DNA of 64,000 nt. Origin: Utricularia gibba. Taxonomy: Eukaryota > Streptophyta > Magnoliopsida > Lamiales > Lentibulariaceae. Location of the stretch: contig NEEC01000017.1 in the NCBI GenBank assembly GCA_002189035.1, positions 1,612,001 through 1,676,000 of the forward strand, written 5' to 3'. Below, one piece after another: positions 36,306 through 47,956 of this stretch. The notes under the pieces were generated by a model. The model searched no databases, was not told the origin of the DNA, and saw nothing but the letters and a program-made list of their open reading frames with translations. Every line of letters begins with the position of its first letter. Position 1 is the stretch's first letter. Position numbers and translations under genes: made by a program.

Positions 36306-36919
36306 GTTCACAGTGCATAAAAAACACGTGCTGGGCTTCCCGCAGCCAGTATCCACAAATATGAAAACACCCTCTTCGTATTAGGCGTAATGCAGTAGCA
36401 AAACGAAACAAGACGAGAAGGCAAAAGTGGTTCTTCCAATATCAAATTGCGAAGAAAAAAGATACGCCTGAATGAAGAACCGGCAAAGCAATCTAGCAAC
36501 TAAGCACTACAAATCCTACAAGCAACTCCCAGAATCCCCAACAAAACCTAATCCGCACAAATTTTCAAAAGGGAATCTTGTCTCCATTTCCTCCCAACGG
36601 CACACAGACGCAATGTTATTCTCAAATACCTCTTATTTTTCCATGTTCCCGAAATTACATTTCGTCCTTCATTTTCTGAAACCTTCCACCTTTACCCCAT
36701 CAAATATTTAAAATTACGAATCCACCACTAAGTTTTTTTCAAACCCCGCATTTCCGCAATTTATTTCGGATTCCGGTTTTTGAGTTCTGATTCTAAACTC
36801 GTTCACTTCATTTTTCTGAGCTTCTCATTCATCATATCTCCTCCCAGTTCAGATCATAAAAAGGGAAAACCAGTTTCCAATCCCTAGCAATTTGAACACA
36901 AAAAGGCCAATTACACGAG

Positions 36920-37148
36920 TGGGCTGAACCAATTAACGGATTGGGATGGACCGCTAGGATTTTGTGGGCCGGGCTGATTACATCCGTTGGGCTTGAGGAT
37001 GAAGAGTGAATGGGCTGAGCCATGAATGATTTGTGTGCTGGTTTCATTAAAAGGGCTGGCCCATGAATAATTAGTGTACTGGGGTAGATGACTGAGTGGG
37101 CTGGGTCAGTAAGATGGGATGTGTTGGGCCAATTAGATGAGTTGGGCT
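36920..37148. promoter_or_regulatory. Dense cluster of site II (TGGGCY) motifs upstream of CDC27
   Basis: Eight TGGGC(C/T) or reverse GGCCCA motifs occur in about 230 bp, for example at 36920 and 37143 and in tgtgggccgggctg, gttgggcttgag, aatgggctgag, gctggcccatg and gttgggccaatt. The spacing is about 20-40 bp. Site II boxes are bound by TCP factors in promoters of cell-cycle and ribosomal genes. The cluster lies 615-845 bp upstream of the CDC27 start codon, in the right place for promoter plus 5' UTR intron. Confidence 0.6.
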
Positions 37149-39888
37149 GGGTCACATTGAAGAGGGAAAGAGCGCTATGATAAGGCATGTTTTGAAATAT
37201 CGCTCCAAAATTAATTATCATAAAATAAAATTAATTCTACTGATTTTCAAAAGTTGATTTAGTATCTTGGTAATTCATTTTCATCTATCAATTTTCCATT
37301 TTTAATGTATTTGCTATCAAATACATCATATGCGTTTTTTATCCAATGAAAAATAATGCTATCAGATATACCATATTTGATCAATCATCTAGCAATTACC
37401 CCAATCATCTAAATTTCAGATTTTACCCAAAAATCAAAATTTAAAAATATTTTATTTCGGAAAAAAATCGAAATCCAAAATTTCCTAAAATCGCCCCTAG
37501 ATTGGAGAATAGAAGCACACCGCTTTGATCCATAATTTTAATAATTGTTTTGTCGCACAACTTTATATTATATGCAATCATCCAACCTAACTCATTGTCC
37601 TCTTAATCAATACCCATCTCCAAAGTCATGACGTGGGGTCGTCCGATAGTTCCTTTTTTTTTTAATTATTTAAAACTAAATGTGGTTTAATTACATTTGA
37701 ATTTACCGATATGCCATCCCTCCATTACGTTTTCGGGTTGAATTTGACGTGCTACATTTAATGCTTTCCGCGTCTCGTATTCTCCTAAATCATACATCCA
37801 TACCCCACACTTGTATATCCAACTTTAATCACAGAAAATAATAAAGACACTTTATAAAATTATTATCTTTTTTATAAAAAAAGTTGTATGTCGGTTACAT
37901 TCCATTTTTTAAATTTCAGACCAACAAGAAACGACAATGTTATGCGGTTCATTTTGAACGTTGTCCAAACACACAGTACAAGTGAATTTGTTTCATTACG
38001 AGATTTAAAATATAATCGAAAATTTTTAATAAAGATATGTATATGGGATAATTTTTTTTTTCGATGGCAATATTCATTCATTACTAAATCCTATATATAT
38101 ATATATATAGGATTCATCTTCATATTACATGATAATTGATATCGTTATCCAATTTTTGTAGTTTTTACATTATTTCCTTTTAGAAAGAATGCTTTTATAC
38201 AAAATTTTGCTTCTATTCAATCCATCATTTATGTGGGATTGAAGTACTTCCACCCATCTTTGTATCGGGTCCCACCAATAACAAGAAGTTCATCGAATTA
38301 ATGAAGATGATTAGAGAAATCATTAACTGAAAATTTGAATATAATAATTATTAAGATTTTGCATTTTCATATCAACTACCATCCTAACCGTTTTCCACTC
38401 CTTTTTCTCGATGTTCGTTGGCTTCTTCCACCGAAGCCTTTGTTGAGTAGGTGCAGACACAGTGCAAGAGAGCCGACAAACCAAGCGCGAGAGTCAAAAG
38501 GCGAATGGGAAATCCCATCAGCGCGATAGGGAGATCTCCGCTGCTCCCAAACCCCATGAACTGCTACTGCTTCGCTTCCTACGTCCTTCCAAGGGAACAT
38601 GAATTATTTTCCGGCACTATTTCCGAACAGCAACCGAGGCTTCAGTCACTGCGTCTCCGGTCTGTGGGATCCCAGAGGAGTTAATTGGAGCCTAGTTATT
38701 TATTACCTTCTGAAATGCGACACGGGGGCGGCAACACGGTGTCGGTGTCCATGTCCACGAGCAGTGAGTGACAGCAGCCGGAAGGGCCGCCACAGCGGCG
38801 GGTTCCGTTAGTGGACTAGTAGCCAGTAGCAGCGACATCCCGATCACCCCTCCGTTTTTAATATCTGAAAGCGCCGCTGCGCATACCGTGTCCGACCGCA
38901 TGGCTGACCGGCCCTTTTGCGCGTGTCCTGTGTCCAACGTGTGGGCCCCACTTGAAAATCTCTCTTTTTTTTTTATAAAAAAATAACATTATTTGATAAC
39001 AAAACTCCACTTATTATAAACAAAAAAAAATTAGTTTCCGATAAATGTAAAACATTAAATGGGCCAATTTATTTCTTTTTTGTTTTATATACGAATATTA
39101 CAGTATTTTCAAACATTTTCTACAAAATATCCCTGATTATTTATTTTTTATTCATATGTAAATCACGTTATAAAATTTAAATGATATTATCTTACATACT
39201 AATTACATAATCATATCTACTTAAGTCATCATATACATTAGTTATTCACGTTCATATTCATTAATAGTTCATAAGTTATATTTTTTTATAGTCGTTTAAA
39301 TAATATTATTAAAAGATTTTTTGTTTTTTATTTGTCTGTGGGGGGTGCAATCAAATGAAACCTAGATGTGATTTTGTCTTAAATGTATAATATTTTCTAT
39401 TAATATAAACGCGTTAAATTGACAGCTCATAAATGTGATTTTAACTTCGTTTTCCTGTTCCTAAAAAGCGATAGTTTAAATTGAAGTTTTGTATTTCCAA
39501 TTTTTTTTTCTTGTAATTGAAAAATGCGAGAATTTCATGGAATACACAATTAAAAATATGAATTTCACGTCATCTTTTTGGATTTATGCAATTAAATAAA
39601 TTGATAAAAAACATTTAATTCGATATATTATAAAATCTGAAAGTAAATAAATAAATAAATAGGCGATTTAATGTGTGTGTTGTTGTGGCTTGTCGTTCTC
39701 GTGGAGAATCCCCTACCACCCCCACTCATTGATGGGGCTAATCCTTTTCAATAATTACTCTTCTGTAACTGCAAATCCTCCTCCTCCTGTACTTATACTG
39801 CACTTAGTTTCTAATCAGACCATCGCCAACTTCAAGCAAACAAAGCGACTGAGGAACCCAGCAGAGCTTCTTCTATTTATCCCCATTC
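37149..39888. other. Intergenic region with a GC-rich island at 38400-38960
   Basis: Mostly AT-rich. 38400-38960 is distinctly GC-rich and open in several frames on both strands, but no translation resembles a known protein. It could be a first exon or a decayed gene. The last 200 bp before 39889 is the zinc-finger gene promoter and leader. Confidence 0.4.
38087..38114. repeat. 28-bp perfect palindrome built on a TA repeat
   Basis: AATCC, a run of TA units, then GGATT. The whole 28 bp equals its own reverse complement, so it can form a cruciform or hairpin. No flanking element was recognised. Confidence 0.8.
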
Positions 39889-40383
39889 ATGGAGGTGGAG
39901 CAGAGCAGCGATTCCCGCACCAACTCTCCCTCGTCTTGCATCAAGGCTTTGTTCATGGAACAGGAGCAGAATCAGGAGCTCCGGCTCTTCGGGATGGCGC
40001 CGCCGCCCAAGGAGTCTGAAAATAGGGTTTTCTCATGCAACTTCTGCAGCCGCAAGTTTTATAGCTCGCAAGCTCTCGGCGGCCATCAGAACGCCCACAA
40101 GCGGGAGCGGAAGGTGGCGCAACGGGCGCATAGGTTTGAGAACGGAGCGGGCTTCCGCATCGAAGGGGCGCCCAACGGGTACCCCACATTTGCTTCCCTC
40201 CCTTTGCATGGTTCCTGCAGTGGAGCTTTCGGGGTCCAGATTCACTCCATGCTTCACAGGGCTGGGAAGCCGGACGTTGGCCGGAGCCCGACGCCCAAGT
40301 TCGGAGTCGGGCTGATGTTTTCCAATCCACACCGTCTGAAAAACGGGCAACAAGAAGAGCTAGATCTGTCCCTCAAACTCTGA
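39889..40383 (+). CDS. Single C2H2 zinc-finger protein with EAR repression motif (ZFP family)
   Basis: 164 residues in one exon from [14 protein letters not shown]. One plant-type zinc finger, [20 protein letters not shown], spans 48-67 with Cys50, Cys53, His66 and His70; QALGGH is the plant DNA-contact signature. The C-terminus LDLSLKL (158-164) is an EAR motif (LxLxL) that recruits TOPLESS corepressors. The layout, a single finger near the N-terminus with a terminal EAR, matches the ZFP1-8/KNUCKLES-like group, nuclear repressors in trichome, floral and hormone signalling. A short leucine-containing segment [18 protein letters not shown] precedes the finger. Intact and GC-rich. Confidence 0.92.
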   Translation: MEVEQSSDSRTNSPSSCIKALFMEQEQNQELRLFGMAPPPKESENRVFSCNFCSRKFYSSQALGGHQNAHKRERKVAQRAHRFENGAGFRIEGAPNGYPTFASLPLHGSCSGAFGVQIHSMLHRAGKPDVGRSPTPKFGVGLMFSNPHRLKNGQQEELDLSLKL

Positions 40384-42054
40384 GCTCCGCCGCGTCGCGC
40401 TGAAACCTCCATTGTGTGTACAGTGTGTGTGAATTCGAGGTTCCACTCCTCCTTAATCTTTCCTTTGCATGGATCATCCAAGTGGGTGGCTTTTGTACAG
40501 TAATGAGCGCCTAATGAGAAGTAAATTGAACAATCTCGGGGGCATACTTGAAACCACCATACCTGCGTTCACCAGGCGTAACCAGTATCAGAATCGGAGC
40601 TCATTGTCACCTCTGCGCGAAGAAGACAATGGCGGTCGACTGCATCATCAACCAACGCGTTTTCACTTTGGGCATCGCTTGGAAGCGAAAGGCGGAGCGA
40701 AATCGACGGCTCGGCGACAGAGACGACAAATCCAACCGTTGAGATTCGGAGGTTTTAGTTAAGGACCATATTTTTAATTTTAGGATGTCTACATCAGTCC
40801 GGCGCACGTGCAAATCTCGTGACTCTCCTTCGTCCCCGTTTAAAGGAAACCCGACCCGTTTATTAAGCCCATTTAAAAACCAATTAACTAACTAAAGCCC
40901 GTTTAAAACATGAATTAAGTGACTAAAGGCCCATTTAATTAACTAATCTTGTGCGTACGCATATTCCTATTTTTATTAAAAATTAATAAAAATGTAATAA
41001 TTCACGCTGTCCAAATCATATAATTTCAAAGTTCGTTTCGAATCTATTCTTCTTGTTTGTTATTATTGCCATTGTGTACTTTGAATTCAAATCTCAATTT
41101 ATCTATTATCGTTGAAAAATATTAATTTATTTTTCAAAATTAGGAAATTTTATAGATTTGTAATATGTGTTGACTTTTATGACCGTGAAATCTGACTATT
41201 TTTTTATAATTCATTTTTTGTTCAATTTTTTTCCAAATATTCACAAGTTCAACTGGCTTGGTTTTATTAGATTATTTTTATTCAATAAATAATAATGAAT
41301 ACTACTTGTTTGCATGGAAATATTTTATTTAAAATATACCTGTAAGAGAGTGTTTTGTTAATTGGAATGAGATAAAATATTTAATTTATTTTAATTTATA
41401 TAAATAAATATTTTTTAGATATTATTTAATTAGTAAGATAAAAAAAATTGAATTAAATGATGTTAAATAAAATAAAGAAGGCATAGTTTTAAATAATTCC
41501 ATATACATTGAATTAAAAAAATTACGTAATCCCAAATTTATTTTAATATATGAAATAAACATCATATAATTTGTAATCTTATATTTGTGTGGGTCCCAGA
41601 TAGGAATAAGGCAATAAATTGACAATTGAAAAATAATATTCTTTGTTGTGGGGAGGAAACATCCTCGAATGCATGTGGAAGGTCACGCTGTGTGTGTGCA
41701 AGGGCATGTTACTCCTTAAGATCATGTGACTTTCCCTTGTCCTGATCCGACAAAACGCATCACCATTCAACACGCCTATCCATCTCTTGGAAGGATTGTG
41801 ATCTTCTTTTGTTGCCACAAGGAAACAAAACGGAGCTTTCTTTGTCTGTATGATTGATTCTCTTGCAACCACGTGTGAATTGGCATGAAAACAAGAACAG
41901 GGTAACCGCAGATATGTGAAAAAGAGCCAAGTTCACAGTACACAAGAATGGAAGAAGAAGCAGAAAGAAGCTATGGTTTTCTTCCCATCTCAGAAGCTGT
42001 TGCTGGAAAGACCAAAATACCTTCACAAGACATGCATCTTGTGTAATCTCATGC
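40384..42054. other. Intergenic region with a threefold AGCCCRTTTAAA-type repeat
   Basis: At 40857-40942 the phrases taagcccatttaaaa, aaagcccgtttaaaa and aaggcccatttaa recur with about 30 bp spacing. Small open frames (for example 40469-40762) have no similarity I recognise. The right part (41000-41580) is AT-rich. 41580-42054 holds the 3' flank of the receptor-like kinase. Confidence 0.45.
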
Positions 42055-44514
42055 TCATGGGAAAACGCAGAGGATTTTATGTACAGGCGGCGGGAGGGAT
42101 GAATCTGTCATCCTGAGGGAACCTCCCAGATCAGAAGGCACCAAGGGTATGAACGAGTGTAGCACATCTGTTATCAGCGGCCTGTAGCTTGGCTCCGGTT
42201 GAACGCAGAGCACGGCTATGGCTGCTACCTGGAAAAGATGCAGAGTTCATGAACTGGATTTATGAGCAGAAGAGAAGAGAAGAGATGGGTTTACTTGATA
42301 CAAGTGCTTCAGGTCCATGGTGTTTCTGATGGAGGGATCCACCAAACTGGGGAGCTTTGATCTGTCTGTAAGCTGGGGCATTGCCTGTTTTCCAAGGGGG
42401 AGATCAGAATGAAGAGGGGAGACATGTAATGACACAAACAGACAGCTTACCCATTCGACTATGGATTGGCATCGTGATTCACCAACTTTCTCCACTCGAC
42501 TCCTTCCGATCAGGAGCTCCAGAAGAACCACACCAAACGCATACACATCACTCTTGTCAGTAAGCTTACCTGATAAGATGGATACACAGATTGATTAGTG
42601 AATCATGTGCACAAGAGCTAATGACTTTTCACTTTGATGTCTTGGGCTCGACCAAAAAACATCAATTGTACAATGGTTTGTCTTTACACTAAGGCATGGC
42701 TGCCACATGCAAGAACGAACATAATGCGCTATCCACTAATCAGAATGCTGTAGACACTGATTTCATGCTGAAGTTGAGTGATCTTACCATTGAGAAGGTA
42801 CTCTGGGGCTACATACCCTGCCCTTCCTGAGAGCTTGATAGCTGCTTTGTTCGAGTTTCCTCCAGCTACTGCTAGACCAAAATCAGAAAGCTGGACCATG
42901 ACCAAAACATACAAAAAAAAATCACTGATACTGAAAGGATGAAATAACAAGAAAAAGCTACTGATGGGTTCTATTAAAGCACCTTGGCATTGAAATTGGA
43001 ATCAAGCAGAATATTGGAGGATCTGAGGTTTCGGTGAATCACTAGAGGATCACAGCGCTCGTGCAGGTATTCAAGCCCTCTGAACAAGTATTCATTAAGT
43101 TAACCGGCTCCAGGAAAAAAATCTTGAGATGTGAGTATCCTACCTAGCAACATCTAATGCGATTTTCATCCTCAAATGCCATGAAAATGATGATCTTCGA
43201 AAAGGTCCTGATGCCAATGAACAAAAAAAAAATGAATACACCAGCAGCATCTCAACTATATGCATTCTCTTGACATTGAGAGCAAATTTGATACCATGCA
43301 AATGGAACTCAAGAGAACCATTCTCCATCATTTCGTAAACAAGAAACCGTGCTTCTCCATATAAACAGTATCCCAAAAGGGACACTATGTTCTGATGCTC
43401 AAGTCTGGTCAACCATTTGAGCTCATTCTGGGAGTATAGCAAGGAATTTAAAGTGAGCAATGCACATCATTTGAAAGCTTGAAGAATTATTCAGAACTCA
43501 AACCTCAAACTCTTTCTGGGCTTCCTGTCCATCACCAGCTATTTTCTTAACAGCAGCACTATAATCAGCGCTGAAATGAGCCTTATATACCCTCCCTGAT
43601 CCACTCTCACTAATGACATTTGCTTCATTGAAATTGCTAGTAGCTGCAACTAACACCTGATAATCAATTGGACTAATCGAATCCTTCTTCCCATTTGCTT
43701 TCAAATAACTGAACTTCTCCAAAATGGGACCGAAAGAAATGCTCTTTGCTGTGTCTGCGATTAATCGGACTTAATTCAATACACATACTAGAAATGACGG
43801 CGGAGTTCTGTTGAAACATACCTGATTCTTGGTTTGAACTTTTCAGCTTTTTCAATCTGTATATGGAAAAACAAGACAACAGAAGCAGAATCCCACCAAG
43901 AAGTGATGAAGAAACAACGAGGGCAATAAGTATTTTCTTGTTCAAATCCGGGTGGTGCACCACTTTGAGCACTGCAATCAATAATCGATCCAGAAGAAAT
44001 GAATTCAGCATAAAGATGATTAATAAACAACAAACATACAAAAATGGGAGCACCCAGTAAAATATAAACAAAAAGAAAGAGAGAAAGTGAAAAAGTTAAA
44101 CCACGTAAAGATAGCCATTCGTTTAAAAATTGCAATTTTCCCTAGAAGATAATTTCTGGAGAAAGCAAACAAGGTCAATGGGTCAATCATTGGAATTTCA
44201 TGTACATTCATCGATCCTGGGTTTCCGAAACTTGAAAAGAGATTGGCTAAAACTATCATACTTGAAGTGAGGCCAGAAGTTTTAGCACTTAAAAAAAGAC
44301 TGAAGCAAGAAACTGAATGCAGTGTGAAACTACCTGGAGTACTAGCCACAACATCAGAAGCATTCTTATTAAATACAGGATCTTTTTCGGTCGGAAGAAC
44401 AGGGTCGGAAACTGGGGGGTCAGGACTTAGTTGAACAGGAGCCGGAAACGAAAGAGAACCCAGAACCCAAGTGGGTACCAGCAACAAAAGCAGAAGCTTC
44501 ACTTTCATTCTCAT
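42055..44514 (-). CDS. Receptor-like protein kinase of the At1g80640/At2g25220 type, predicted pseudokinase
   Basis: ATG at 44512-44514 gives [20 protein letters not shown], a signal peptide, then a short proline-rich ectodomain. A membrane helix ([20 protein letters not shown]) and cytoplasmic kinase domain follow: [26 protein letters not shown] (lysine kept), [48 protein letters not shown], ending [20 protein letters not shown]. Three catalytic features are altered. The glycine loop is SESGSGRV, losing the first two Gly. The catalytic loop is HRNLRSSN, with N replacing catalytic Asp (codon 43028-43030). The activation segment reads KLSGRAGY where Thr-Leu is usual. The frame is otherwise intact across all exons, so it may be a signalling scaffold rather than an active enzyme. 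Confidence 0.88.
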
Positions 44515-47500
44515 TCGCTCCAAAAAACAAAAAAAAATTTCTCGGGTAGAAAGAGAAGCTCCTGTTATTCCTTCCTCAGAAATTCAAATTCGAAATCGTG
44601 GTTTTAAGAGGCGGGGTGCGTGGTGAAATGCGGTGCCTGAAACTTTTGTTCCTTTGAATGCCTGGACAGCAGTTGTTTTTGCAGTAAATTGGTCTCGCTA
44701 TTTTGCTGCAGTCTTTATGCCAACAGCGCGAGCGAGGACTGAAACAAGGTCAGGGAAAAGCAATAAGACCACCCCTTTTTCGATGGCCGTAAGAAGAAAG
44801 AAAGACAGGCAGGCAAATGCATCGAAATCAAAATCATGTGGCAGCCATTAAAGATGAAAGGCTCCCCTTCCCCTTCCCTCCCTCCAGCTCTCTCAAGTAC
44901 AAGTTCTTCCTAAACAGAATATATTAATTATATTAACGTTGCGTATTAAATGTCGAAATTTTAAATTTTAAAAAATAAAAAAATAGGGATTCAGTGACGA
45001 TTCGAGCAATGCATTAATCCAAGTGATTATCACATAATTAAGTATTAATTCTGGACGTGTCGCCCACGCGCGGCCTCACCATGCCCGTGATGAGCGGCGC
45101 CTCTTTAGATCAGGTTTTTTAAATGAAGCTTCAATCGAGGGCTAATTAAGTCATTTCCTATATAAAATGATCAATTTCAGTATTAATTTTTTAAGAAAAA
45201 AAACTTATGTGTAACTATTTTTTTTTTAAATGGTATGTGGGCAAGTAAATTTAGGATTAGACCAGTTTCTAAGACACATGACATGTTCAACCATTTTCAA
45301 CCTTTCTTGAAACCACCTTACCTTTCTTTCTAAATTGGGCAACCTAGAGTAACTGCATCAAAAGGATTCTAAATTTGTGACATATTTCTAACTAAAAAAA
45401 ATTATATGAATTTAGACGAGTTTAAAATAGTGATTATAAATTATAGGATGTTTATTTCATAGACTTAAATAAAATTGTAATTTTTTAATTTCATATATAA
45501 GAATTTATTTAAAGGCACGTTCCTTATTAGGTTACCTATTACGAATTGTTTTTATATTTAAAATACAATTCGAATCTCACTAACTAAACATTATATGTAA
45601 AAAAAAGGCTAATCCCTCTGGATCAACCACTCACTAAGGGAAACTCCATCAATATCCCACATCGACTGAAAAATGGATGAAAATCTCCACACCAACTTCA
45701 ATTCAATGGTGAACTTTTCACCTCTTTCGATGAAGAAGTTGTAATGAAAATGTTTGATACAAATATTTTACTACTAGTATTTGGTGAAAAAGTGGTAACT
45801 ATTCAAGATAAAATCGTAAAATATTATAGTATATAGAAAAATATGATGTGGATTAAAAATTATAATATAAGATAAGAAAAATAGTAAAAGATTAGAGATT
45901 GATATGATTTTCCCAAATCTCGTATAATCCATCCATCACGCATGTGTACCCTTTGTTTCTGGTTCGAGAGATATCTGTCTTTGGCAAGAAGAGTGGCATA
46001 TCTGTAACTAAGTACTTGAGAGGGTCCCACACATTGGACACCTTCATCTCATGCCATAACGCCAACAACTAACTAACTTGGTGCTAGAGGGTGATGAAAC
46101 ATATCATCATGGACCTATCTATGCCTAGGACACATTCATGTGCACACACAGCAGCCATACCATACCCAACCTGTGTGTCTTCTTGGCCTCTCCCTGTTTC
46201 CATGCTCAAGAACAGAGACAAGGATTTGGGAGGGAGAAGAATAGCGTCATCTCCAGCCCACTGTCTCTGCCCTGCCCTTTGGTTAATGCACCAAACTCGG
46301 ACCCGCATCGCGTCACACCTCCAGCACCTGCCTGCCTCTCTGTGATGTGTACGTAACAAGGAGAATGGATGATATTGTTCTTGGATATTTGGCATTAACT
46401 GCTGCACCTTTTTTTTAATGTATTTATGTGAATTATTATTTCAAGTGGTCTGGCTTCAGTATTTAAATATGTTGAAGGTGGTCCATGTCTTTTTTTAACT
46501 GGAAAAGAATTTAAAATTTGCGTTTGTCCTATTTTTCGAAAAGAATTTTTTAAGAAATGATTATAATAAATTATTTATTCAATTTTTTAAAAAAATTCAG
46601 AATTTCTAAATTGATGTCCCTTTTAAAGCAGAAATCGTTCGTTTTTTATATCAGTAGAAATCATTTGTGTTGAATAATAAACTACTTTTGGAACGTTTTT
46701 TTTTTTTAATATAAGAACTTGAGATACAAAGAATTCATTTAGTAGAATGTTTTTTTTATTATAAGTGGAATTATCCAGAAAAAATTAGTTGAGGACATAT
46801 GGGTGTGCTTTGGAAGAATTGTTATTTAAGGAGGAATTATTCATTAAATATTTTATATAAAATCTTATAATTTAATTATTAAAATGCTCAGAATATACAA
46901 TTGGAGAGATACTGTTTTGAAATAAAAAGAATAATATTGTATTTTATCATTATGTTATTAATTAATTCCATTTGATATATGAGCACTAACTTATGTTTTG
47001 ACATAAGTAATAAATAATATATTATTATCTAGTAAATGTGTGATTAACATATGTTATTCAACATAAAGTAATCTTTTGAATTCTACCAAACAAGCCATAA
47101 TGTAGCAGATAAACATACCCCCAATCCATAATTCATTATGCTTCAATTAAATTGTTTTCCTTACTTCAGAAGCATAATTGAAGTTGAACATTTTCATGTG
47201 CAATAGTAGTTGATTTGAGCACCAACTCTCTTATCACATGGGCAGAGGCAAAGATCAACTTAACTCCATCCTTGTACTTCAGAGGCAAGAATCAAAAATC
47301 TCAAATATTAATTGATTTTTTTCTTAATTAAGAAGAACTATCCCTGCACTGCACATGGGTGGTTGATTTGAGCACCAAATGTCTTATTACATGTGGCACA
47401 CTTTGGTTTGAATGTGTGATAATCCTCAATCCCATGACGTTAATAAATAAATTACATATTTATCCATATTTTTAATAATTATATTTTACAAATTGATAAT

Positions 47501-47956
47501 TTGAAAATATCTTTTATATATCATTTGTATTATAAAAATATTATACGCTTGTTAAATTATAATTAACGTTATTGATTTAATTTAAATATATTTATTTTAA
47601 AATTATAATTTAAAAATTAAAGGTAATTAAATTATTCATAAGTATATAATCATAATGTTAATTTTAGAACTATTTCTCGAAAATCATTTTTTATAAAATA
47701 TTGAAGTAATTCTGAAAAATTAATTATCATAAAATAGAATTTAATATACGCTTAAAAATATAATTATTTATATTTAGAATTATTTCAAGTATAGTTGATC
47801 ATGATAGTTTCCAAATGTTGCTCAGATCTCATGTGATGTCATAAGAGAGTCGGTTGTTCTCCACCCATGGATCTCATGAACTGTCAAGAGTCTATATAAT
47901 GTGATGCCTGTTCCAACATTCGAGCAATGCGAGCTCATACACTGAAAGAGGTTGAA
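44515..47956. other. Intergenic region; right half is the upstream copy of a tandem duplication
   Basis: 44515-46300 contains the kinase promoter, AT-rich DNA and a cccacatcg motif at 45658, but no gene. From 46310 the sequence is duplicated at 50475 onward, with matching cgtcacacctcc and acaaggagaatggatgatatt blocks. 47450-47820 is an AT-rich stretch absent from the second copy. Confidence 0.55.
47893..47900 (+). promoter_or_regulatory. TATA box of TPS copy 1
   Basis: TATATAAT lies 57-64 bp upstream of the ATG at 47957, in a region shared with the second copy. Confidence 0.6.

Noticed and set aside
36832-37221. 129-codon open frame on the minus strand rich in His, Pro and Ser
   Set aside because: It is explained by the repeated TGGGCY promoter motifs read backwards, giving repeated P-A-H-type residues.
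39953-40353. Two antisense frames over the zinc-finger gene
   Set aside because: Shadows of a GC-rich exon whose plus strand has the QALGGH finger and EAR motif.
45650-45770. cccacatcg motif suggesting a Cassandra/TRIM element
   Set aside because: The motif is common in plant DNA. No 5S-like sequence, paired repeats or target duplication was found around it.
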